Source of the DNA: Actinomycetes bacterium
Lineage (GTDB): Bacteria; Actinomycetota; Acidimicrobiia; Acidimicrobiales; Bog-793
Assembly (NCBI GenBank): GCA_021798985.1
Contig: JAJZBI010000003.1
Location: 1-60,850 of the forward strand
Length of the DNA stretch: 60,850 nt
Direction: 5' to 3'
The notes under the pieces were generated by a model. It ran no database searches. It saw only the letters and a list, made by a program, of their open reading frames with translations, and was not told the origin of the DNA. Below are positions 43,743 to 50,754 of the stretch, piece by piece. Position 1 is the first letter of the stretch. The number at the start of each line of letters is the position of its first letter. The translations under genes and the position numbers were made by a program.

Positions 43743-44840
43743 CTATCCTCCGCGAGGGTCGTAACGATTCAGTCGCGCACGCGCGGAGTCGGACTCGCGG
43801 AGGATCAGCTCAGGCTGGAAGTTCAGATGTTGGTGTACGTGATACCCATCGTGAATCTCGGCCACAAGCAGCTGCCCGGCGGCCTGCCCGAGCTCGTAAG
43901 TTGGCTGGCGGACGGATGTGAGAGCGGGGGCGAGGAGGGCCGCATAGGCGACGTCGTCGTATCCGATCACGCTGATGTCGCGTGGCACGCGAAGGCGGTG
44001 CTCGGCGAGCACGCGCAACACCACGAGTGCGACTGCATCATCGAGGCACAGCACGGCACTCGCTCGCTCACCCCTTGGAGCGGCACAGACCTTCTCGATC
44101 AGAGCTGGGACCTCACCCAACGCGCTAATCGATGTCAGATTTAACTCGACAATCGCGTCGTCCGGATTGAGTCCCGCGGTAGCAGCCGCGCGTCGCGCCC
44201 CGCGCCGGCGTGCCGAACACTGGCGTAGGTTGAGCGGGCCGTTCACAAATGCAATCCGGCGATGGCCGCGGTCGAAGAGATGCCGGGCTGAGAGCTCACT
44301 GCCGAGCGCGTGGTCGACCGAGGCCGAACAAAAATCGCCTGCTGCCGAGGCGTGGTCCAGTAGGACGACAGCCGTCCCCCGTTCACGCAACGCCTCAAGG
44401 CGTCGGACACCCCTGTCGACTGGGGTAATTACAATCCCCTGAACTCGTTGCTCTTCGAGCATCTGGAGATACCGTCGCTCCCGGTCCGCCGAGCCGTCTG
44501 AAGAGCAGACCACGAGTGAGGCACCACGGGTATGGATCGCATCTTCGAGCCCGCGAATGGCCGCGGCCACGTGCGGATTTGAGGCGTCGACAACGATCGC
44601 GCCGAAGGAGTTGCTTCGTCCTCCGCGAAGTTGATGTGCTGCGGAGTTGCGCACGAACCCCAGTTGGTCAACGGCTGCCTGAACCTTGGCCAGCGTGTCG
44701 GGCGCGACAAGCGTCGGCCGGTTCAGTGCGTTGGAGACCGTGCCAAGCGAAACGCCGGCCAACTTGGCGACGTCTTTCACAGTCACCCTGGCGGCGCTCG
44801 TGCGTGGTGTCAACGGTTCAGTCCGCCGCTTAGTGGCCAC
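43743..44840 (-). CDS. LacI family transcriptional regulator
   Basis: 365 aa. N-terminal helix-turn-helix with hinge: VTVKDVAKLAGVSLGTVSNALNRPTLVAPDTLAKVQAAVDQLGF (residues ~19-62); then a periplasmic-binding-like sensor domain (FGAIVVDASNPHVAAAIRGLEDAIHTRGASLVVCSSDG, VIGYDDVAYAALLAPALTSVRQPTYELGQAAGQLL). Divergent from the transporter operon, whose promoter carries a CG-centred palindrome at 44984-45005 that suits a LacI repressor. The effector is likely the imported sugar or a breakdown product. Confidence 0.92.
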   Translation of the reverse strand: MATKRRTEPLTPRTSAARVTVKDVAKLAGVSLGTVSNALNRPTLVAPDTLAKVQAAVDQLGFVRNSAAHQLRGGRSNSFGAIVVDASNPHVAAAIRGLEDAIHTRGASLVVCSSDGSADRERRYLQMLEEQRVQGIVITPVDRGVRRLEALRERGTAVVLLDHASAAGDFCSASVDHALGSELSARHLFDRGHRRIAFVNGPLNLRQCSARRRGARRAAATAGLNPDDAIVELNLTSISALGEVPALIEKVCAAPRGERASAVLCLDDAVALVVLRVLAEHRLRVPRDISVIGYDDVAYAALLAPALTSVRQPTYELGQAAGQLLVAEIHDGYHVHQHLNFQPELILRESDSARARLNRYDPRGG

Positions 44841-44983
44841 GCCGCCCCCTGCGTACGCGAGTCAGCCCATAATGGGATCCCAGGCGGTGGATGCTCGCCG
44901 ACACGCCGCCAAAGTTAGCTCTTGCCAAGAGTCAACTGGTTGCTCTGACAGCTGCGGCGGCGTGCGGCCACTTCGGTGAAAAT

Positions 44984-45005
44984 GTCATTGACACGATTCA
45001 ATGAC
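44984..45005. promoter_or_regulatory. Operator palindrome, LacI-family type
   Basis: GTCATTGA and TCAATGAC form perfect 8-nt inverted arms around CACGAT, so the 22-bp site has a central CG, as LacI-family operators do. It overlaps the -35 box of the transporter promoter, a place where bound repressor would block RNA polymerase. It lies between the divergent lacI-type gene and the transporter gene, so it could also control the regulator itself. Confidence 0.7.
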
Positions 45006-45016
45006 CTCGGTAGATT
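44988..45016 (+). promoter_or_regulatory. Sigma-70-type promoter for the sugar transporter
   Basis: TTGACA at 44988-44993 is a perfect -35 box. After exactly 17 bp comes TAGATT at 45011-45016 (4 of 6 consensus bases). Transcription would start near 45023 and leave a leader of about 110 nt before the ATG at 45134. The operator palindrome covers the -35 box. Confidence 0.65.
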
Positions 45017-45133
45017 ACTGCCGTCCGGTCACTCCACTGGATCGGCGTTGAGGGGGTTCTACTCGGTCTGGTGGGGGCTGGTGGTTCGGGTCGCGGATGG
45101 TCGACCAAGGATTCGTGATGATTTGGGGGCATC

Positions 45134-46528
45134 ATGGTGCATAGTACGCAAGGCCGTCGCGTTGGCGTCTCGGGAACAAGGCGACGCCGGACGCGATTCA
45201 TGGCGGGAAGTAGCGTGATAGCGAGCGCTGCGATTGCCGTAGGTACGTATTCAACCGCCGGAGCCGCCGAGCACGCGTCGCATTCCAGCCATGCTGCGTC
45301 ACACGCGAAGCTCTCTGGAACGTTGACGATGGCACTGCAATCCTTTGGCGATGCGATTCTGCAGCCGGTGATCAACGCATTCAAGCGACAAAACCCGGGC
45401 GTGACGATCCAGGTCCAGGTCACCTCAGCACCGGGAACCGCCTACCAGACGTCGCTGCTTACCGACAAACTGGGCGGCAATCTGCCAGACATCATCAATC
45501 CCCAGGATGTGCTCGCTCCGACCCTCGAGACCGACGGCATCATTCGGTCGCTCACGCCGTACCTCAAAAAGGGAGAGCCGTACCCTCAGAAGGCGTGGCT
45601 TCAAAACATTCTCGCTTCTTACATTCCACCTAAGGGCCCCGGCAAGGGGCAGGTCTTTGCATTGCCAAACGAGGCCGACGCCGTTGTCATGTATTACAAC
45701 GTGAACGAGTTCAAGGCGGCGCACATTCCCCTCCCCACGGACAACTGGACGTGGAGCCAAATGCTCAGCGATGCTGCCAAGCTCAAGAAGGTCTCGAACG
45801 GCGTGCAGACGCGTTGGGGTCTCTGTGATCGACCTGACTGGCAGGCGATTTACAATCCCTTGATCAATGCTCTCACGGGAAAGCCGTCGCTTAGCGAGAC
45901 GAGCGCAAACATGGCCTCAGCCGGAGCCCTAAAGGCTTGGCAGATGCTCATCAAGCCAATGCAGAATGGCGACGCGGTGCCCTATGCCACGTACCTCTCA
46001 TCGGGGGCGAACTGCAACTCGCTCTTCGAGGCGGGCCAGACAGCGATGATGCCGGGCGTCCGTGGCAATCTTCCGACCTTGCGGCCCGCGGTGAAGGGAA
46101 AGTTTGACTTCAACGTTGTCCCCATGCCGATGGTTGACGGCAAGCGCCCGACCGGAGCTGGGAGCATCGCATGGGCAATCTCGACTCAGGCGAAGGACGT
46201 ATCGCTGGCGCTTGATTTCTTCCACTTCCTCTACTCGCCTGAGGGCCAGCGACTTGAAGAACAAGGTTACGGCGTTGTTCCGTCCGTCACCTCTGGGCTT
46301 GGACCGAATGCCCTCTGGCGCAAGCTGCCCGGACCTCCCGCTAATGTCAATGCGTTTGCCATAGCGGCCCGTGCTGGACTCATCGCTCCCCAAACGCCCA
46401 AGACGGTCTACAGCCTCTCGCAGACCGATATTCCCAAGGCAATCGAAGCGGTAATCGACGAGCATCAGTCGTATCGGACAGCATTCGGTCAGCTCAATGC
46501 GGCACTCGACGCTCAGTACAAGTCCTAG
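45134..46528 (+). CDS. ABC sugar transporter, extracellular solute-binding protein
   Basis: 464 aa. N-terminal basic stretch TRRRRTRF and hydrophobic AGSSVIASAAIAVGTYS form a signal sequence ending near AGAAEH. No lipobox cysteine is present, unusual for an actinobacterial binding protein. Family-1 binding-protein fold: GTLTMALQSFGDAILQPVINAFKRQNPGVTIQVQV, LPDIINPQD, DNWTWSQMLSDAAKL, SIAWAISTQAKDVSLALDFFHFLYSPEGQ. Captures a carbohydrate for the two permeases downstream. A strong hairpin follows the stop. Confidence 0.9.
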   Translation: MVHSTQGRRVGVSGTRRRRTRFMAGSSVIASAAIAVGTYSTAGAAEHASHSSHAASHAKLSGTLTMALQSFGDAILQPVINAFKRQNPGVTIQVQVTSAPGTAYQTSLLTDKLGGNLPDIINPQDVLAPTLETDGIIRSLTPYLKKGEPYPQKAWLQNILASYIPPKGPGKGQVFALPNEADAVVMYYNVNEFKAAHIPLPTDNWTWSQMLSDAAKLKKVSNGVQTRWGLCDRPDWQAIYNPLINALTGKPSLSETSANMASAGALKAWQMLIKPMQNGDAVPYATYLSSGANCNSLFEAGQTAMMPGVRGNLPTLRPAVKGKFDFNVVPMPMVDGKRPTGAGSIAWAISTQAKDVSLALDFFHFLYSPEGQRLEEQGYGVVPSVTSGLGPNALWRKLPGPPANVNAFAIAARAGLIAPQTPKTVYSLSQTDIPKAIEAVIDEHQSYRTAFGQLNAALDAQYKS

Positions 46529-46582
46529 GGCGGACACCGAGAGCGTTGCGACTCAAGGCCGAATGATCGCTTAGTCGCCAGG

Positions 46583-46622
46583 GAAGGGCTTGCCGGGAGC
46601 CACTGCTCGCGGCAAGCCCTTC
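46583..46622 (+). terminator. Intercistronic hairpin after the binding-protein gene
   Basis: A perfect 13-bp stem (46583-46595 pairs with 46610-46622) with a 14-nt loop lies between the binding-protein gene and the permease genes. No T-run follows, so it is more likely an mRNA-stabilising or partial-attenuation hairpin that keeps binding protein in excess over permeases than a full terminator. Both roles are inference from position. Confidence 0.65.
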
Positions 46623-46668
46623 GCTCTTGCATCCGAACCGTCGTCGGCATCGGAATCTAGGAGCTCCA

Positions 46669-47640
46669 TTGGCCGTATCAACGACACCACGAGACGTCGC
46701 CACCGTCGCGATACGCGATGGGGGTGGGACAGCAGGTATGCCGCGAATGCACGGAAAGCGCGCCGAGAGGCGCTGGGCAAACCGCGATCGCGGCGCTGCG
46801 TGGGCAATCCTGGCTCCGAACCTGACACTCTTCTCGATCTTCATCATCGTTCCCGTTCTCTTAGCCGTGGCAATCAGCTTCACCAACTGGGACCTCGCGT
46901 CAGCCCCGCATTTCGTCGGATTGGCCAACTACCGCCGAATGTTAAGCGACCCGATGGTCGGGCAATCCATTGAGACGACTTTCTTCTTCCTTTTGATGGG
47001 GGTCGTGCCGACCGTCGTTATAGCGTTACTGTTCGCGTTGCTCGTGAACGTGCGGGTTCCGTTCATCGCAGCAATGAGGACGCTGTACTTCATCCCTGCT
47101 GTGGTCTCGTTTGCCGCTTCATCAGTGCTCTGGCAGTGGATCTATCGCCCAGGGGACGGCATTCTCGACTATTTGCTGCGGCTGTTTGGCGTCAACGGCC
47201 CGGCGTGGCTCAGTAGCACCTCTACCGCACTCCCCGCGCTTGACATCGTTAGCATCTGGCTCTCCCTTCCAGTAGCAACCTTGCTGTATTTAGCGGCGCT
47301 GCAGCGCATACCCGAACAAGTGATTGAGGCATCGATCCTCGACGGTGCCGGCGCATTTCGCCGTTTGCGCTACATCATCTGGCCCGGTGTCCGCAACATG
47401 ACGTTGCTAGTGGCAATCGTCGACATCTTGGCATTCACGAACGGGTCCTTTGACCTTGTCAATATCATGACACAAGGTGGGCCGATTAACGCGACGACAA
47501 CCTTGATTTACTACATTTACTACGTTGCGTTCTCAAATATTCAGCTCGGCTATGCCGCTGCTCTCTCCGTTATGCAACTGTTCCTTTTCGTGGCGCTGCT
47601 TTCAGTGGTGTCCCTCCTTGTGAAGCTGGTAAACCGATGA
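46669..47640 (+). CDS. ABC sugar transporter permease (MalF/UgpA type)
   Basis: 323 aa from a TTG at 46669, which follows TAGGAG; an upstream TTG at 46627 lies next to the hairpin and is less likely. About six membrane helices, starting AAWAILAPNLTLFSIFIIVPVLLAVAISFTNWD. The EAA loop that contacts the ATPase is in EQVIEASILDGAGAFRRLRYIIWPG. It overlaps the second permease gene by 4 bp. Confidence 0.9.
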   Translation: MAVSTTPRDVATVAIRDGGGTAGMPRMHGKRAERRWANRDRGAAWAILAPNLTLFSIFIIVPVLLAVAISFTNWDLASAPHFVGLANYRRMLSDPMVGQSIETTFFFLLMGVVPTVVIALLFALLVNVRVPFIAAMRTLYFIPAVVSFAASSVLWQWIYRPGDGILDYLLRLFGVNGPAWLSSTSTALPALDIVSIWLSLPVATLLYLAALQRIPEQVIEASILDGAGAFRRLRYIIWPGVRNMTLLVAIVDILAFTNGSFDLVNIMTQGGPINATTTLIYYIYYVAFSNIQLGYAAALSVMQLFLFVALLSVVSLLVKLVNR

Positions 47641-48470
47641 GGCGTCTGCGCCGCTTTCGAAAGCCGGTCCGGATGTTTTTCATCCTGGTCGTTGGCGTGT
47701 TTCTGGCTTCACCGTTGCTCTACTTGGTTTCGGGCTCGCTGATGTCATCAGCGCAGTTGACGCAGTTTCCGCCGGCGTTCTTCCCATCCTCTATTCACTG
47801 GTCGAATTTCACGGCTGCATGGGACTACCTGCATCTCCGTGCAGGCGTGAACTCGATCATCTTCACGGTGGTGACGGTTGCGCTGCAGTGGTCGCTCTGC
47901 GTCTCGGGTGGCTTCGTACTCGCCAAGATGCACTTCCGTGCGGCACGACGAGTTGTTGCCCTGCTCGGACTCTCACTGTTTGTCCCGACGATCACCACGC
48001 TGGTACCAACCTTTGTTGTGACCGACAAACTGCACCTTATTAATACCTATCCTGGCTTGATTTTGCCTATCGTGGCGCAGACTGGTTTTGGAACGCTGCT
48101 GTTTCGGCAGTACATCGTTTCACTGCCGACCGAGCTCGTGGACGCCGCTCGGGTCGATGGTGCGAAGTGGATGCTGATCCTGCGCCGCGTGATTATCCCC
48201 TTGGCTCTGCCCGCTACCGGTGCATACGCAGCAATATCTGTACTGACTGCATGGAACATGTACCTGTGGCCGTTGGTCGCGGCGACGAAGCCGTCGGTTT
48301 CGGTACTGACTGAGTCGCTCGCTCCACTCGCTGAGACTCAATACGGTGGCGTAATCCCCGAGTCGGTCGCATTTGCCGCGACGCTCATCACCACGCTCCC
48401 GATGATCGTCGCATTCTTGGCGGCGCAAAAGACGTTCATCCGAGGCATCCAGGGCTCCGGTGTGGAGTAA
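47637..48470 (+). CDS. ABC sugar transporter permease (MalG/UgpE type)
   Basis: 277 aa. Six membrane helices; EAA loop in TELVDAARVDGAKWMLILRRVIIPLALPA. It starts with ATG overlapping the first permease stop. No ATPase gene (MalK/UgpC/MsmX type) follows, so the system must use a shared ATPase from elsewhere, as is common for actinobacterial family-1 sugar importers. Confidence 0.9.
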   Translation: MRRLRRFRKPVRMFFILVVGVFLASPLLYLVSGSLMSSAQLTQFPPAFFPSSIHWSNFTAAWDYLHLRAGVNSIIFTVVTVALQWSLCVSGGFVLAKMHFRAARRVVALLGLSLFVPTITTLVPTFVVTDKLHLINTYPGLILPIVAQTGFGTLLFRQYIVSLPTELVDAARVDGAKWMLILRRVIIPLALPATGAYAAISVLTAWNMYLWPLVAATKPSVSVLTESLAPLAETQYGGVIPESVAFAATLITTLPMIVAFLAAQKTFIRGIQGSGVE

Positions 48471-48477
48471 GGGAACA

Positions 48478-48789
48478 GTGCATTTCCTGGTTCGGCTTGA
48501 ATACGCGCTTCCCCAGGACATGAGTGCGAAGGTTCGGGAGGAGCTGCTGCAATCCGAGACTCTGCGGGGAGAACAACTCGCGGAAATGGGAGCGCTGCGC
48601 GCGATTTGGAGGATCCCGGGGCGTCGTGGGAACTACGGTCTTTGGGCTGCGCAGGATGCAACCCAATTGCATGAGATGTTGTCGAGCCTTCCCCTGTGGC
48701 CCTATGCAACGATCACGGTGACGGCACTCGCGCGTCACCCACTTGCCGATAAGTGTGGTGGTCTGCCGGTTGGTCTCGGGAGCGATTGA
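48478..48789 (+). CDS. Muconolactone delta-isomerase-like protein
   Basis: 103 aa from a GTG at 48478, seven bases after the permease stop, with AAGGGA near. The pattern FLVRLEYALPQDMSAKVREELLQSETLRGEQLAEMGALRAIWRIPGRRGNYGLWAAQDATQLHEMLSSLPLWPYATITVTAL matches the PF02426 family (CatC fold, ferredoxin-like alpha/beta). CatC shifts the double bond of muconolactone; here the partner genes act on sugars, so it may isomerise a sugar lactone or dienol intermediate. Function inferred. Confidence 0.75.
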   Translation: MHFLVRLEYALPQDMSAKVREELLQSETLRGEQLAEMGALRAIWRIPGRRGNYGLWAAQDATQLHEMLSSLPLWPYATITVTALARHPLADKCGGLPVGLGSD

Positions 48790-48811
48790 GCGGAGCCGTG
48801 CTTCTCGAGTG

Positions 48812-49963
48812 CTAGAGCGGAGTGGCGACAGAGCCATCGGAGCGAAGCAATGCTTTGACTGATGGTTCCTTGCGCTGCAGGGGAGCAAGGCGTTCGTAGT
48901 CATCGTCCAGCTCGATGCCGAGTCCGGGTGCGTCAGGGGGAAGGCAGTAGCCGTGCTGCCGGGTAACGACCGTGTGGATTGCCGCCGAAGAGCTGCCGGG
49001 ATCCTCGTCCAAGGGGAGGTATTCCATCGTGACCAGATTTGGCACATTGACACAGAGGTGGAGGGCGGGTGCGGTAAGGCCAGGCCCAAGGAAGTTGTGG
49101 GGCGAGATCCCGCAGTGATGTGCCTCAGCGAGCGCTGCAATCTTGCGAGCGCCGCTTAGCCCGCCGGCGAGGCCAACGTCTGGTCGAACGTGGATTGCAA
49201 CGCCGTGACTGAGGAGCTCCTGAAACTCCCAGATGGTGGACAATCGCTCCCCGGTGGCGATGGGTGCGGCGATACGCTTGCACAGGTCCGCGTTCGCTGC
49301 GATTGAGTCGAGTTGGATGAGATCCTCAATGAACAATGGATTGAACTGCGAAAGACTCCTGGCGACGACGAGCGCCGTTCCGGGATCGAGCTTGCGATGG
49401 AGCTCGAAAATGAGGTCGATCTCGCGGCCGCCCGCCTCGCGGGCGGCCGCGGCCATCTCGCACGCTGAGTCCACGAGCTTGGGGAGTGCGAGTTCGTCAT
49501 AACCTCGGATAAGCGGATCGAATTTGACGGCAGTGAAGCCTTCCTCGACAGCCCAGGAAACCGAGGAGGCGATCTCGTCCGGATTGGCACCGCCCACGAG
49601 CGCATGGAGACGGACACGGTCACGAGTCTTGCCGCCGAGAAGCTCCCAGACCGGCACGCCAAGCGCCTTGCCCTTGATGTCCCAAAGCGCGAGGTCTACG
49701 GCGGAAACGGCCGCGGACAGGATGTTTCCCCGGAACGGACGCGCGCGGTACAGCAGGTGCCAGATTCGCTCGATGCGAAAGGGGTCCTGGCCAATAAGCA
49801 ATGGCCTGAGCTCTTGAAGCACGCCGGTGACACCGTGGGGGAATCCCCACCCGCCCGATTGGCCGAGTCCAGATATGCCGGCATCGGTGATCAGGCGCAC
49901 AAAGGCGTTGCTTCCGGTTACTTCGAAGCCGAGCTCGATGACTTCGACTTGCTCGATTTTCAC
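48812..49963 (-). CDS. Enolase-superfamily acid-sugar dehydratase (DgoD-like), copy 2
   Basis: 383 aa from the GTG at 49963, preceded by GGGGGAATT. Same active-site layout as copy 1, four residues later: Glu187 and His189 (FELH), Glu213 (FIED), Glu239 (TGER), His289 (SPHN), and Glu314 (MEY). GFTAVKFDP is a pattern often seen in gluconate/galactonate-type dehydratases. The two copies differ across most of their length, so they may act on different acids or epimers. Convergent with the muconolactone-isomerase-like gene. Confidence 0.86.
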   Translation of the reverse strand: MKIEQVEVIELGFEVTGSNAFVRLITDAGISGLGQSGGWGFPHGVTGVLQELRPLLIGQDPFRIERIWHLLYRARPFRGNILSAAVSAVDLALWDIKGKALGVPVWELLGGKTRDRVRLHALVGGANPDEIASSVSWAVEEGFTAVKFDPLIRGYDELALPKLVDSACEMAAAAREAGGREIDLIFELHRKLDPGTALVVARSLSQFNPLFIEDLIQLDSIAANADLCKRIAAPIATGERLSTIWEFQELLSHGVAIHVRPDVGLAGGLSGARKIAALAEAHHCGISPHNFLGPGLTAPALHLCVNVPNLVTMEYLPLDEDPGSSSAAIHTVVTRQHGYCLPPDAPGLGIELDDDYERLAPLQRKEPSVKALLRSDGSVATPL

Positions 49964-50608
49964 AATTCCCCCGCCATCCCCAGGACGTACCTTCTCTAGC
50001 TCGGCATAAGCGATCCTGCAAGTGACCACTGCTGATCGCCCGGTGTGGCGCGTGAGGCCCGGACCGGGTTCTCTCGTGAGCCGGCCCTCCGCGGCCAACC
50101 GGGGCGATTGTGTTGGTGCGGCTGAAGATGAATGGCGTACTGACAATCGCTATCCTGCCCTCGGCCGCTGAACGTCCCCACAGTGGGAGTGTTCGACCGA
50201 CGTGCCCGGCATCGCGATGACCGCTCGCATCAAGCGCGTGGCCAGCTCCTCGCAATCTGCGACGTCGTGATCTCGCCGTGCTGGCAGCCGGGGGACGGTT
50301 CTGCGTGCGTGCGGTCTGAGCGGGTCTCCCCTGCAGGGGAGGATCGAAATTGTGGTTGGACGGCGGCTCGTTATGGTTCGCCCGTTGGCGGGCGGTCGTT
50401 ACCCAGGCTCAGCACGTTGGGGCTCTGTGTGCGATCAGTCGCCGAGACCTACCGGGTCCTTGCGCGACGGCTCATCCAGGACTGACGCCGACGCTCCGCC
50501 GTGGACCGCCCAGCGGCTGACGTGAAAGGCGCGACGCCGGCCCGAGCTGCCAGATGAGCGGTTCATGGGCAAATGAACCTTGCCGCCGCCAGCGGGGGAA
50601 ACGGTTCG
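49964..50608. other. Gene-poor island end with two hairpins
   Basis: About 645 bp between copy 2 of the dehydratase and the tRNA gene. The possible 100-aa frame at 50183-50485 has no protein-like composition. Two compact inverted repeats stand out: CTCCCC-TGCA-GGGGAG at 50326-50341 and CGCCCG-TTGG-CGGGCG at 50379-50394. Neither is followed by a T-run on either strand. The stretch could be a scar of island insertion. Confidence 0.5.
50326..50341. repeat. 16-nt perfect palindrome
   Basis: CTCCCCTGCAGGGGAG is its own reverse complement, able to fold as a 6-bp stem with a TGCA loop. It lies 38 nt before a second GC-rich hairpin (50379-50394) in the gene-poor strip near the tRNA. Role unknown. 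Confidence 0.5.
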
Positions 50609-50679
50609 AGCGGGCGACGGGAATCGAACCCGCATGACCAGCTTGGAAGGCTGGGGCTCTACCATTGAGCTACGCCCGC
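50609..50679 (-). tRNA. tRNA-Gly (anticodon TCC)
   Basis: 71-nt cloverleaf on the minus strand. Acceptor stem GCGGGCG pairs with CGCCCGC; D arm includes GCTCAATGGTAGAGC; anticodon stem CCAGC/GCTGG frames the loop CTTCCAA with anticodon TCC; T arm GCGGGTTCGATTCCCGT. The 3' CCA is not encoded. The 3' end points toward the catabolic island, as expected if the gene served as an integration target. Confidence 0.95.
50613..50623. repeat. Candidate right attachment repeat within tRNA-Gly 3' end
   Basis: GGCGACGGGAA covers part of the acceptor stem and T arm of the tRNA gene and matches 29883-29893 at the other end of the island, same orientation. Reintegration by a tRNA-specific recombinase would keep the tRNA intact, as seen here. 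No integrase gene was found. Confidence 0.4.
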
Positions 50680-50754
50680 GAGTGGCGCAACATCCTATCT
50701 GCTGGAGCCGACAAGGCTGAGGCGAAGTCGTCCTGGCGGGGTAGGAGAGGGCCG

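Noticed and set aside
50183-50485. 100-aa plus-strand open frame near the island end
   Set aside because: No plausible domain, no ribosome binding site, and two hairpins run through it.
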